Shown here one piece after another: positions 54,777-64,000 of a stretch of 64,000 nt of DNA. The stretch lies in NCBI RefSeq assembly GCF_000622145.1, contig NZ_JHWH01000008.1:1-64000 (forward strand). Reading direction: 5' to 3'. The translations under genes were made by a program, and so were the position numbers. The stretch is from Paracoccus yeei ATCC BAA-599. Its GTDB lineage: Bacteria; Pseudomonadota; Alphaproteobacteria; Rhodobacterales; Rhodobacteraceae. The notes under the pieces were generated by a model. That model was not told where the DNA came from, searched no databases, and saw nothing but the letters and a program-made list of their open reading frames with translations. How positions within the stretch are numbered: the first letter of the stretch is position 1; every line of letters starts with the position of its first letter.

Positions 54777-56266
54777 GGCAGGATCCCCGCCAGCAGCGCC
54801 TCGGCCCGCGCCTCATGCGCCGGGTCCAGCGCCATGACCGTGCCCCAGTCGCGGGCGGTCTCGGTCCCGATCTTGGTGGTCGCATCCAGCCCGATCTTGC
54901 CCGCCAGCCCTTCCAGCGGCGAGGCGAAGTCGAGGTAATCCATCGGGGTGCGGTCGATCACCATCACGTCGCGCGCCGGATCCATGCGCGTGGCCAGCGC
55001 CCAGGCGATATCGTCCCAGTTGCGGATGTCGATGTCGCCGTCCACCACCACGATCATCTTGGTATAGCAGAACTGCGGCAGCATCCCCCACAGCGCCATC
55101 ATCACCCGCCGGGCCTGGCCGGGATAGCGCTTGTCGATGCCGACCACGGCCATGCGATAGGAACAGGCGGCGGCGGGCAGCCACAGGTCGCGGACCTCGG
55201 GGATCTGGGCGCGGATCACCGGCAGGGCCAGGTCGTTGAACACCTCGCCGATGACCGAGGGTTCGTCGGGCGGACGGCCCGTCACGGTGGACAGATAGAT
55301 CGGATCGCGGCGGCAGGTGATCGCGCCGACGCGCATGACCGGGAAGGGCTCGACCGCGTTGTAATAGCCGGTGTGATCGCCGAAGGGGCCTTCGGGCGCG
55401 GTCTCGCCGGGATGGATCCAGCCTTCGATGACGATCTCGGCATGGGCGGGCACCATCAGCGGCACGGTCCGGGCCGCGACCAGGTCCGTCCGCCGGCCGC
55501 GCAGCACGCCGGAAAAGCCCAGTTCCGAGACGGTTTCCGGCAGCGGCAGGGCAGCGGCCAGCAGCAGCGCCGGATCGGCGCCAAGCGCGATGGCGACCGG
55601 CATCGGTTCGCCCGCGCGCAGCCATGTGCGGTGATGCGCCGCGCCGCCGCGATGGGCCAGCCAGCGCATGATCAGCCGGTCGGGGCCCAGCACCTGCGCG
55701 CGATAGACGCCCAGGTTGTAATCCGCCGTATCCTCGGCGCCGGTCCCGTGCGGGCGGGTCAGCACCACCGGCCAGGTGATCAGCGGACCGGCATCGCCGG
55801 GCCAGGGCGTCTGCACGGGCAGCGCGTCAAGCCCCGGCAGGTCGTCCTGCTGCACGGGGGCGTGGCGCAGGATGGCGGGCCGTGCGGACAGCGCCGCGCG
55901 CACCATGGGCCAGCGCGACCAGGCATCGCGCATCCCCCGGGGCGGCATGGGACTGCGCAGGTCCGCGAGGAAATCCCCGAAGGCCGGAATCTGATCGGGC
56001 GTCAGGCCAAGGCCTGCGGCGACGCGTTCGCGCGTGCCGAACAGATTGCCGATCACCGGGATCGCGGGCCCGTCGTCATGCGCGTCGAACCGCAAGACCG
56101 GACCCCTGCGGCGCAGGGCGGCAAGCTGGACGGCCGTCATCTCGTGCCGCAGGGACACCGGCGCATCGATGCGCGCCAGATCGCCACGGCCCTGCACAAA
56201 GGCCAGAAAGGCTCGCAGGTCGGGAAACGGGGGAAGACTGCGCAGGGACGGCTGGGACAGGATCAT
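54773..56266 (-). CDS. ubiD: 4-hydroxy-3-polyprenylbenzoate decarboxylase UbiD
   Basis: This 497-residue UbiD decarboxylase has the prFMN/metal region NLGVYRAQVLGPDRLIMRWLAHRGGAAHH and the catalytic acidic motif PEGPFGDHTGYY. It removes the carboxyl group from the polyprenylated benzoate ring in ubiquinone synthesis. The ATG follows AGGAAG. It is divergent from ubiTUV with an FNR-type box between them, so it likely serves the O2-independent branch as well. Confidence 0.94.
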   Translation of the reverse strand: MILSQPSLRSLPPFPDLRAFLAFVQGRGDLARIDAPVSLRHEMTAVQLAALRRRGPVLRFDAHDDGPAIPVIGNLFGTRERVAAGLGLTPDQIPAFGDFLADLRSPMPPRGMRDAWSRWPMVRAALSARPAILRHAPVQQDDLPGLDALPVQTPWPGDAGPLITWPVVLTRPHGTGAEDTADYNLGVYRAQVLGPDRLIMRWLAHRGGAAHHRTWLRAGEPMPVAIALGADPALLLAAALPLPETVSELGFSGVLRGRRTDLVAARTVPLMVPAHAEIVIEGWIHPGETAPEGPFGDHTGYYNAVEPFPVMRVGAITCRRDPIYLSTVTGRPPDEPSVIGEVFNDLALPVIRAQIPEVRDLWLPAAACSYRMAVVGIDKRYPGQARRVMMALWGMLPQFCYTKMIVVVDGDIDIRNWDDIAWALATRMDPARDVMVIDRTPMDYLDFASPLEGLAGKIGLDATTKIGTETARDWGTVMALDPAHEARAEALLAGILP

Positions 56267-56301
56267 GGGGCGCTTCCTAATCCCGGAAATCGGCGCGAGT
56301 C

Positions 56302-56315
56302 TTGACGATGGTCAA
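56302..56315. promoter_or_regulatory. FNR/CRP-family box between ubiD and ubiT
   Basis: TTGACGATGGTCAA is a perfect palindrome, TTGAC-N4-GTCAA, close to the FNR consensus TTGAT-N4-ATCAA and of the kind used by FnrP/NNR-type regulators. Its centre is about 42 nt from both the ubiD and the ubiT start codon. It is the only such site I found in the window. Confidence 0.78.
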
Positions 56316-56349
56316 GTGACGGAGGTTTTTGCCGGGCTAGACCCTTGGC

Positions 56350-56877
56350 ATGAACCCTCCGCGTCCCCTTCCGCCGCTGCTGAGGCGGCTGCCCGTGCCG
56401 CCGTTTTCCCCGTCCCTTGCGGGTCTTGCCTTGACCGCGCTTCTGCGCCGGATCGCCCGGCAGAACCCCACGATCCTGTCGCGCCTTGGCCCGCACGGGG
56501 CCGCGCGCTTTCTGATCGACGTGACGGACGGCCCCTTCCTGCTGCTGATGGAGCCGCAGCGGCGGCGGCTGACCGCCACTGCGCGCGGCGCGCCCCCGCC
56601 CGCCCATGACGCGGCGATCCGGGGCCGGCTTGCCGCCTTCCTGGCGATGCTGCACGGCGCGGATGACGGCGATGCGCTGTTCTTCTCGGGCGATCTGGCG
56701 ATTGCCGGGGACACGTCGGCCGTGCTGGCGCTGCGCAATGCGCTGGACGATGCCGAACTGGACCTGACGGGGGAACTGGCGGCGCTGTTTTCCCCTCCGC
56801 TGGACGGATGGCTGCGGCGCGCCCTGGCTCTGGCCGCCCGTCGCAGCGGATACGTGCTTTCCCGACAAGAGGTGTGA
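56350..56877 (+). CDS. ubiT: UbiT, SCP2-domain accessory factor for O2-independent ubiquinone synthesis
   Basis: This 175-residue protein has a C-terminal SCP2 lipid-binding domain; FFSGDLAIAGDTSAVLALRNALDDAELDL matches the E. coli UbiT segment FFQRRLVIEGDTELGL. UbiT is needed with UbiU and UbiV for ubiquinone synthesis without oxygen and probably binds the isoprenoid intermediates. The ATG has no Shine-Dalgarno at normal distance (GGAGG is 24 nt away), which fits a leaderless message from an FNR class II promoter. It is followed by ubiU after 2 bp. Confidence 0.9.
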   Translation: MNPPRPLPPLLRRLPVPPFSPSLAGLALTALLRRIARQNPTILSRLGPHGAARFLIDVTDGPFLLLMEPQRRRLTATARGAPPPAHDAAIRGRLAAFLAMLHGADDGDALFFSGDLAIAGDTSAVLALRNALDDAELDLTGELAALFSPPLDGWLRRALALAARRSGYVLSRQEV

Positions 56878-56879
56878 CG

Positions 56880-57878
56880 ATGATGGAGCTGGTCTGCCCG
56901 GCGGGCACGCCCGCGGCCTTGCGCGCGGCGGTGGATGCGGGGGCGCATACCGTCTATTGCGGCTTTGCCGACGAGACGAATGCGCGGAACTTTCCCGGCC
57001 TGAACTTCTCTCGCCCCGAGATGGCAGAGGGCGTTGCCTATGCCCGGTCGCGGGGCGCGCGCGTGCTGGTCGCCATCAACACATTCCCCCGCGCGGGCGA
57101 ACAGACGCTGTGGCATCGCGCGGTCGCCGACGCCCGTCGGGCGGGCGCCCATGCGGTGATCCTGGCCGATCCCGGCCTGCTGGCGCACGCCGCCGAAACC
57201 CACCCGGACCTGCGCCTGCACCTGTCCGTGCAGGCCGCCGCCGCCAACCCGGATGCGATCAACTTCTATGCCGAGGCTTTCGGCATCCGCCGCGTGGTCC
57301 TGCCCCGCGTGCTGACGGTCGAGGAGATCACCGCCATCAACCGCGAGATCGACATCGAGACCGAGGTCTTCGTCTTCGGCGGGTTGTGCGTGATGGCCGA
57401 GGGGCGCTGTTCGCTGTCGTCCTGGGCCACCGGCCTGTCGCCCAACATGAACGGCGTCTGCTCGCCCGCCAGCCATGTCGTCTATGACGAGGTGTCGGGC
57501 CATAACGAGGCGCGGCTGGGCGGGCTGCTGATCCACCGCACGCCGAAGGGCGCGCCGGCGCCCTATCCGACGCTCTGCAAGGGCTGCTTCACCGCGCCCG
57601 CGACCGAAACCGGCCCGGTCCAGACCGGCCATATCTTCGAGGATCCGGTCAGCCTGGATGCGACCGAACTGATCCCCCGGCTGCAAAAGGCGGGCGTCAC
57701 CGCGCTGAAGATCGAGGGGCGGCAGCGGTCCCGCGCCTATGTGGCCCAGGTGGTCCGCGCCTTCCGCGCCGCGGTCGAGGCGGCCGAGGCAGGCGCGCCG
57801 ATGCCTGCCGGGCTGCTGGCCAAACTGACCGAGGGCCAGTCCGCCACCACCGGCGCCTATGCAAAGACCTGGAGGTAG
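56880..57878 (+). CDS. ubiU: UbiU, O2-independent ubiquinone hydroxylation subunit (U32 family)
   Basis: This 332-residue U32-family protein has four Fe-S cysteines at 170, 177, 194 and 233 (GGLC, EGRC, NGVC, TLCKG). These equal E. coli UbiU C169, C176, C193 and C232 if the second ATG (56883) is the start; both ATGs are in frame and AAGAGG is at 7 nt from the first. UbiU and UbiV form a complex that hydroxylates the ubiquinone ring without O2. It is 3 bp before ubiV. Confidence 0.94.
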   Translation: MMELVCPAGTPAALRAAVDAGAHTVYCGFADETNARNFPGLNFSRPEMAEGVAYARSRGARVLVAINTFPRAGEQTLWHRAVADARRAGAHAVILADPGLLAHAAETHPDLRLHLSVQAAAANPDAINFYAEAFGIRRVVLPRVLTVEEITAINREIDIETEVFVFGGLCVMAEGRCSLSSWATGLSPNMNGVCSPASHVVYDEVSGHNEARLGGLLIHRTPKGAPAPYPTLCKGCFTAPATETGPVQTGHIFEDPVSLDATELIPRLQKAGVTALKIEGRQRSRAYVAQVVRAFRAAVEAAEAGAPMPAGLLAKLTEGQSATTGAYAKTWR

Positions 57879-57881
57879 ATC

Positions 57882-58772
57882 ATGGATATCACCATCGGCC
57901 CGATCGCCTTCTTCTGGACCGCCGAGACGGTGCGGGATTTCTATCGCGACCTCGCTGCCAGCCCCGCGCGCCGCGTGGTGATCGGCGAATGGGTCTGTTC
58001 GAAGCGCCTGCCGTTCTGGCAGGACGAGATTCCCGGCGCGGTGGAATCCCTGCTGGCGGCGGGCAAGGATGTGGCGCTGTCGACCCTGGCGCTGATCACG
58101 CTGCGTCGCGAACGCCGCCAGACCGCCGACCTGTTCGACGCCGGGATCCCCGTCGAGATCGCGGACCTGGGCGCGCTGCGCCACCTTCCCGAGGGGGCGC
58201 CCTTCCAGGTCGGCCCCACGGTCAACGTCTATAACGAGGCGACGCTGGAATGGCTGGCGCGCAAGGGCGCGACGCGGATCTGCCTGCCGCCGGAACTGCC
58301 GCTGTCCTCGGTCGCGGTGCTGGCTCGGGCGGGGCGGGCGGCGGGCGTCGCGGTCGAGGTCTGGGGCCATGGCCGCGCGCCGCTTGCGATCTCGGGGCGC
58401 TGCTATCACGCCCGGCTGCACGACCGGGCCAAGGACAGCTGCCAGTTCGTCTGCGGCGAGGATCCCGATGGCCGCGACGTGGAAACGCTGGACGGCCAGC
58501 GGTTCCTGACGGTGAACGGTGTCCAGACCCTTGGCCATGCGCACAGCACCGTCGCCGGCCAGATTGCGGAACTGGCCGGAATCGGCGTCAATGCGGTCCG
58601 GCTGTCGCCGCAGACGGGGAATTTTGCGGCCGTGGTGCGGCTGTATGACGATCTCGTGAAACAGCGCAGCGCGCAGGCCGAGGCGGTGGCACGGCTGCAA
58701 GCCTTGCTTCCCGAAGCGTCGTTCGCCGACGGCTTTCTGGCTGGCGCGCCGGGCCTGCGCCGGACCCTGTGA
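57882..58772 (+). CDS. ubiV: UbiV, O2-independent ubiquinone hydroxylation subunit (U32 family)
   Basis: This 296-residue U32-like protein has cysteines C39, C174, C187 and C191, keeping the spacing of the E. coli UbiV cluster (C39, C180, C193, C197). GGAGG precedes the ATG. With UbiU it binds 4Fe-4S clusters and uses prephenate-derived oxygen in anaerobic ring hydroxylation, according to the known system. It is the last gene of ubiTUV. Confidence 0.93.
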   Translation: MDITIGPIAFFWTAETVRDFYRDLAASPARRVVIGEWVCSKRLPFWQDEIPGAVESLLAAGKDVALSTLALITLRRERRQTADLFDAGIPVEIADLGALRHLPEGAPFQVGPTVNVYNEATLEWLARKGATRICLPPELPLSSVAVLARAGRAAGVAVEVWGHGRAPLAISGRCYHARLHDRAKDSCQFVCGEDPDGRDVETLDGQRFLTVNGVQTLGHAHSTVAGQIAELAGIGVNAVRLSPQTGNFAAVVRLYDDLVKQRSAQAEAVARLQALLPEASFADGFLAGAPGLRRTL

Positions 58773-59139
58773 AAAGAGACATCGACGACACGTGCCCTGC
58801 GTGCGGCGTCTGGTGTCAAGGCCGGCAGGCCCGGCACCGGCCGTCCTGAGGCGACGATCCCGATCCGCGCAAAGGCGATACGCTGGCGGGACGCTCCTCA
58901 GGAGATGGTCCATCGAAGATCGTTGCGGACTGCGGTGCGGCCAATGCGATGCGCCTTGCGGCCGGTCAAGACGGCAACCCGGGTGCAGAGTAAACTATTT
59001 ACACGATCAGCATTAATCTGGTAAATAAATTAACAAAATTTTTTCTGCTAAATAATGAGTTACGTGATATATAGCATAACTATTAACACCAGTCCTAAAC
59101 GCAGGACGGGGAAGCGGTCGCGTTATCGAGGAGGGGAGC
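58773..59139. other. Promoter region of acs
   Basis: This 367-bp gap has a GC-rich first half and a strikingly AT-rich stretch at about 58985-59090 just before acs. No gene is supported. A hairpin-like GGCCGG/CCGGCC pair at 58820-58842 could end the ubi transcript but has no T-run. The AT-rich part probably holds the acs promoter and activator sites; I could not assign a specific operator. Confidence 0.45.
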
Positions 59140-61095
<1,956 letters not shown>

Positions 61096-61162
61096 GGCAG
61101 GGCGTCGGGGCCACGGTCCCGCGCCGCCGCCGCCGCCGCTTGGCGGCAGGCCCTGAGAAGGT

Positions 61163-61195
61163 CCGCGCCCGGAGCAGGAGGGTTCCCGGGCGCGG
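61163..61195 (+). terminator. Strong hairpin between acs and the transporter
   Basis: A 10-bp perfect stem, CCGCGCCCGG / CCGGGCGCGG, with a 13-nt loop lies about 70 bp after acs. No T-run follows. It may be a Rho-assisted terminator or an RNA-processing structure. Confidence 0.45.
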
Positions 61196-61341
61196 AACGG
61201 ACGCAAGAACCGCCGCAAGGGCGGACAGCACGCATCGGGACCAGGCTGTTGCCTGCCGCACGACCTTTCGGCCCGCGCCGCAGGGAACGGCCCCCCTATG
61301 CCCAACACCGCCGGCAAGGCCGGCTGACAGGGAGGAAACCC

Positions 61342-63129
61342 ATGGCCTATAACCAGACGGATGTCGCGTCGGTGCGCTCGCGCCCGATGACGTCCGAGGA
61401 GAAGAAGGTGATCCTTGCCTCATCGGCAGGCACCATCTTTGAATGGTACGACTTTTACCTTTACGGTTCGCTGGCCGCGATCATCGGGGCGCAGTTCTTT
61501 ACCGCCTTCCCCGAGGCGACGCGGAACGTCTTTGCCCTGCTGGCCTTTGCCGCCGGCTTCATCGTGCGGCCGTTCGGCGCGCTGGTGTTCGGCGCCATGG
61601 GCGACCTGATCGGGCGCAAGTACACCTTCCTTGCCACCATCCTGATCATGGGCTGTTCGACCTTCCTGGTCGGCCTTCTGCCCAGCTATTCCAGCTGGGG
61701 CGTCGCCGCGCCGGTCATCCTGATCGTGCTGCGCATGGCGCAGGGCCTGGCCCTGGGTGGCGAATACGGCGGCGCCGCCGTCTATGTGGCCGAACACGCG
61801 CCGCCGAACCAGCGGGGCTATTTCACCGCCTTCATCCAGACCACGGCCACGCTGGGCCTTTTGCTGTCGCTGATCGTGATCCTGATGGTGCAGGGCTATG
61901 TCAACGGCAACTGGGACCCGACCCCGGTCGTCGATGCGGCGGGCCAGGCCGTGCTGAACCCGGACGGCACGCAGAAGATGATCAAGGCGTTCGACCTGTG
62001 GGGCTGGCGGATTCCGTTCCTGGGCTCGATCTTCCTGCTGCTGATCTCGCTTTATATCCGGTTGCAGATGAACGAATCGCCCGCCTTCAAGAAGATGAAG
62101 GAAGAGGGCTCGCAGTCGAAAGCGCCCCTGAAGGAAGCCTTCGGTACCTGGAGGAACGGCAAGATCGCGCTGATCGCCCTGCTGGGCCTGACCGCGGGCC
62201 AGGCGGTGGTCTGGTATTCGGGTCAGTTCTATGCGCTGTTCTTCATCCAGAACGTCATCAAGGTGGACAGCTTCTCGTCCAACGTCTTCGTGGCCTGGTC
62301 GCTGATCCTGGGCACCGGCGGGTTCCTGTTCTTTGGCGCGCTGTCCGACAGGATCGGCCGCAAGCCGATCATCCTGGGCGGCTGCCTGATTGCGGCGCTG
62401 ACCTATTTCCCGGTGTTCCACGCGCTGACCAAGACGGCGAACCCCGCGCTTTACGCGGCGCAGCAGACCCCGGTGACGGTCTCGACCGACCTGGCCAGCT
62501 GTTCGTTCCAGTTCAACCCGACCGGCACGGCCAAGTTCACCTCGCCCTGCGACATCGCCAAGGCGACGCTGGCCAAGTCCTCGGTCAATTATGAAAGCGT
62601 CCAGGCCCCGGCCGGCGACCCGACCGAGATCAGGATCGGCGACACGGTGATCCCGTCCTACGACGCCTCGACGCTGTCGGGCGAGGAACTGGCCGCCACC
62701 AAGGCCGCGTTCGACAAGGCGGTGAACGACGCGCTGAAGGCGGTGGGCTATCCGCTGAACGCCGAAACCAACGAGACGGTGGCACGGGCGGACCACTTCC
62801 TGGACATCTTCACCGCGCAGAAGCTGACCATCGTCGTGATCCTGACCTACCTGATCCTGCTGGTGACGATGGTCTACGGTCCGATCGCGGCCATGCTGGT
62901 CGAACTGTTCCCGACCCGCATCCGCTATTCCGGCCTGTCCTTGCCCTATCACATCGGCAACGGCTGGTTCGGGGGGCTGCTGCCGGCGACGGCCTTCGCG
63001 ATCTCGGCCCAGTCGGGCAACATCTATGCCGGCCTGTGGTATGCCATCATCGTGGCCGTGATGACGGTGGTGATCGGGACGATTTTCGTGCCGAACGGGA
63101 CCCACAGGAAGGACATCTTCGCGGATTGA
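61342..63129 (+). CDS. MHS-family major facilitator with large extra-membrane insert
   Basis: This 595-residue MFS transporter of the metabolite:H+ symporter type has GTIFEWYDFYLYGSLA at the first helix, GALVFGAMGDLIGRKYTF in the first cytoplasmic loop, GLALGGEYGGAAVYVAEHAP and FFGALSDRIGRKP. GGGAGGAAACCC precedes the ATG. Between helices 10 and 11 is an insert of about 115 residues (from PALYAAQQTPV to VARADHFLD) containing two cysteines and no hydrophobic segment, making it longer than standard family members. The position after acs suggests acetate or another short organic acid. Confidence 0.88.
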   Translation: MAYNQTDVASVRSRPMTSEEKKVILASSAGTIFEWYDFYLYGSLAAIIGAQFFTAFPEATRNVFALLAFAAGFIVRPFGALVFGAMGDLIGRKYTFLATILIMGCSTFLVGLLPSYSSWGVAAPVILIVLRMAQGLALGGEYGGAAVYVAEHAPPNQRGYFTAFIQTTATLGLLLSLIVILMVQGYVNGNWDPTPVVDAAGQAVLNPDGTQKMIKAFDLWGWRIPFLGSIFLLLISLYIRLQMNESPAFKKMKEEGSQSKAPLKEAFGTWRNGKIALIALLGLTAGQAVVWYSGQFYALFFIQNVIKVDSFSSNVFVAWSLILGTGGFLFFGALSDRIGRKPIILGGCLIAALTYFPVFHALTKTANPALYAAQQTPVTVSTDLASCSFQFNPTGTAKFTSPCDIAKATLAKSSVNYESVQAPAGDPTEIRIGDTVIPSYDASTLSGEELAATKAAFDKAVNDALKAVGYPLNAETNETVARADHFLDIFTAQKLTIVVILTYLILLVTMVYGPIAAMLVELFPTRIRYSGLSLPYHIGNGWFGGLLPATAFAISAQSGNIYAGLWYAIIVAVMTVVIGTIFVPNGTHRKDIFAD

Positions 63130-63138
63130 TCCGCCCGA

Positions 63139-63162
63139 CCGGGTCCGGTTCGCCGGGCCCGG
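63139..63162 (+). terminator. Hairpin after the MHS transporter
   Basis: A 10-bp stem, CCGGGTCCGG / CCGGGCCCGG (one T-G wobble), with a TTCG tetraloop lies 9 bp after the stop. No T-run, but the position and stability suit a terminator. Confidence 0.5.
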
Positions 63163-63185
63163 TTCCCTGCGCAAGGAGCCCGGTG

Positions 63186-63554
63186 ATGGCGCATATCCTG
63201 ATCGTCGAGGACGAGGACAATATCGCCGTCGCGCTGGAGTTCCTGCTGACCCGCGCCGGCCACAGCCACCGGCGGCTGGCGACCGGCGCCGGCGCCCTGG
63301 ACGAGATGCGGCTCAATCGGCCCGACCTGGTTCTGCTCGACATCATGCTGCCCGACATCTCGGGCTATCAGATCATCACGGCGATGCGCGCCGACCCCGC
63401 CCTTTCCGGCATTCGCGTGCTGATGATGACGGCGCGCGGCTCGGTCGTCGAGCGCAAGAAGGGGCTGGAGCTGGGCGCCGACGGCTTCATCGCCAAGCCC
63501 TTCGAACTGGCCGAACTGCGGGCCGAGATGGGCCGCCTGCTGGCCGTGACCTGA
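63186..63554 (+). CDS. Single-domain response regulator (CheY-like)
   Basis: This 122-residue receiver domain has the acidic pair in VEDEDN, the phospho-acceptor in VLLDIMLPDISGY (about D52), threonine in MMTARGS and lysine in FIAKPFEL. It has no output domain. AAGGAG precedes the ATG at 63186; a GTG one codon earlier is less likely. No histidine kinase is adjacent, so its partner is unknown. Confidence 0.9.
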   Translation: MAHILIVEDEDNIAVALEFLLTRAGHSHRRLATGAGALDEMRLNRPDLVLLDIMLPDISGYQIITAMRADPALSGIRVLMMTARGSVVERKKGLELGADGFIAKPFELAELRAEMGRLLAVT

Positions 63555-63560
63555 CCTGAC

Positions 63561-64000
63561 CTAGCGCGCGACGCGGTACAGGTCCTTGGCCCACCATTCG
63601 TTCATCATGTTCGCCCGCGGCAGGCCGCGGATGTCGCCGCGAAGCAATTCGGCCCGGGCATAGTGATAGACCGGGATCACCGGCAATGCGTGCTGCAGGA
63701 TCGCCTCGGCCGCCGCATAGTCCGGCGCGGGGTCGGGGGCGGTGCGGGCGTGGTCCAGCAGCCGATCGTATTCGGCATCCGAGAAGTGACCGGGGTTCGC
63801 GCCCCCGGTGCGGAAGATGTCCAGAAAGGTCGAGGCCTCGTTGTAGTCCGCGCACCAGGTCTGGCGCGCCAGCTCGAACTCGCCGGTCTGCATCCGCTCG
63901 ACCTGGACCTTCCAGGACAGGTCGCGCAGGACCAGATCGACGCCCAAGGGCTTCAGGGCGTCGCGGGTGGCCTCGGCGATCTTGCGGTGGGTCGGGTCGG
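63561..64000 (-). CDS. Peptide/nickel-type ABC substrate-binding protein, C-terminal part (5' end outside window)
   Basis: The frame is open to the window edge. The visible 146 residues are the C-terminus of an SBP_bac_5 (OppA/DppA) binding protein: HRKIAEATRDALKPLGVDLVLRDL, TWCADYNEASTFLDIFRTGGANPGHFSDAEYDRLLDHAR and PVIPVYHYARAELLRGDIRGL. Such proteins capture oligopeptides in the periplasm for ABC import. Substrate preference cannot be judged without the rest. Confidence 0.9.
   Translation of the reverse strand, partial: DPTHRKIAEATRDALKPLGVDLVLRDLSWKVQVERMQTGEFELARQTWCADYNEASTFLDIFRTGGANPGHFSDAEYDRLLDHARTAPDPAPDYAAAEAILQHALPVIPVYHYARAELLRGDIRGLPRANMMNEWWAKDLYRVAR

Noticed and set aside
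58820..58842. GGCCGG/CCGGCC hairpin after ubiV as terminator
   Set aside because: Short stem, no T-run and in a generally GC-rich stretch where such pairs arise easily.
56337..58913. Long minus-strand frame opposite ubiT-ubiU-ubiV
   Set aside because: The three plus-strand proteins carry conserved cysteines and family motifs; the antisense frame has none.

Overview
The window is a high-GC, densely packed, strongly GC3-biased stretch of an alphaproteobacterial chromosome. Several traits suggest Rhodobacteraceae, most likely Paracoccus or a close relative: a myo-inositol operon, an EcfG/NepR general stress module, O2-independent ubiquinone genes behind an FNR-type box, and a GAAC-N7-GAAC SOS box. 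The genus assignment is inference. I saw no tRNA, rRNA, CRISPR array or prophage.

Layout. 1-5.7 kb: myo-inositol catabolism (iolC, cut by the window edge, then iolD, iolE, iolB), with a recurring hairpin element in two of its gaps. 5.7-10 kb: a TetR regulator, an SOS-controlled pair (radical SAM protein plus a UdgX fusion) and an alpha/beta hydrolase. 10.5-19.2 kb: a surface-glycan-like cluster with a DUF6212-like protein, a GT2-GT4 fusion, two unrecognised proteins, a GT4 and a pyruvyl transferase. 19.3-23.1 kb: glgC (frameshifted), glgX and two small stress-type proteins behind a candidate EcfG promoter. 23.1-27.6 kb: a three-gene haem operon with a cyclooxygenase-like dioxygenase, a catalase-related protein and a secreted dihaem cytochrome c. 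27.8-32.8 kb: a LuxR-type regulator, a FUSC-family protein, an asparaginase and an asparagine permease. 33-36.5 kb: the lower beta-ketoadipate pathway (pcaF, pcaJ, pcaI) divergent from an IclR regulator. 37-38.6 kb: a low-GC, probably acquired gene with a QueC-like domain. 38.8-41.6 kb: DUF72, otnK and otnC. 41.8-45.9 kb: an IS1182-type remnant that truncates a heavily frameshifted cheB/cheR gene. 45.9-53.4 kb: a general-stress region with Mn catalase, SDR, DUF4142, patatin, MBL hydrolase, ecfG, nepR and response regulators. 53.6-58.8 kb: ric-ubiX-ubiD divergent from ubiT-ubiU-ubiV. 59-64 kb: acetyl-CoA synthetase, an MHS-type transporter, a response regulator and the 3' end of a peptide-binding protein gene.

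Three regulatory themes tie the window together. Candidate EcfG promoters (GGAAC, 15 or 16 nt, then GGTT or TGTT) precede the glg operon, the Mn-catalase cluster, the cheB remnant, the ecfG side and a small membrane protein. A palindromic FNR-type box lies midway between ubiD and ubiT. An SOS box overlaps the predicted -10 of the radical SAM/UdgX operon.

The best candidates for something little described are the cyclooxygenase-like/catalase-related/cytochrome operon, which looks like an oxylipin-forming system and has an altered distal haem pocket; the solitary QueC-like gene; and the SOS-controlled radical SAM/UdgX pair. Several genes (glgC, ecfG, a response regulator, cheB/R and the transposase) carry single-base frameshifts. 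I cannot tell real mutations from sequence errors without reads.
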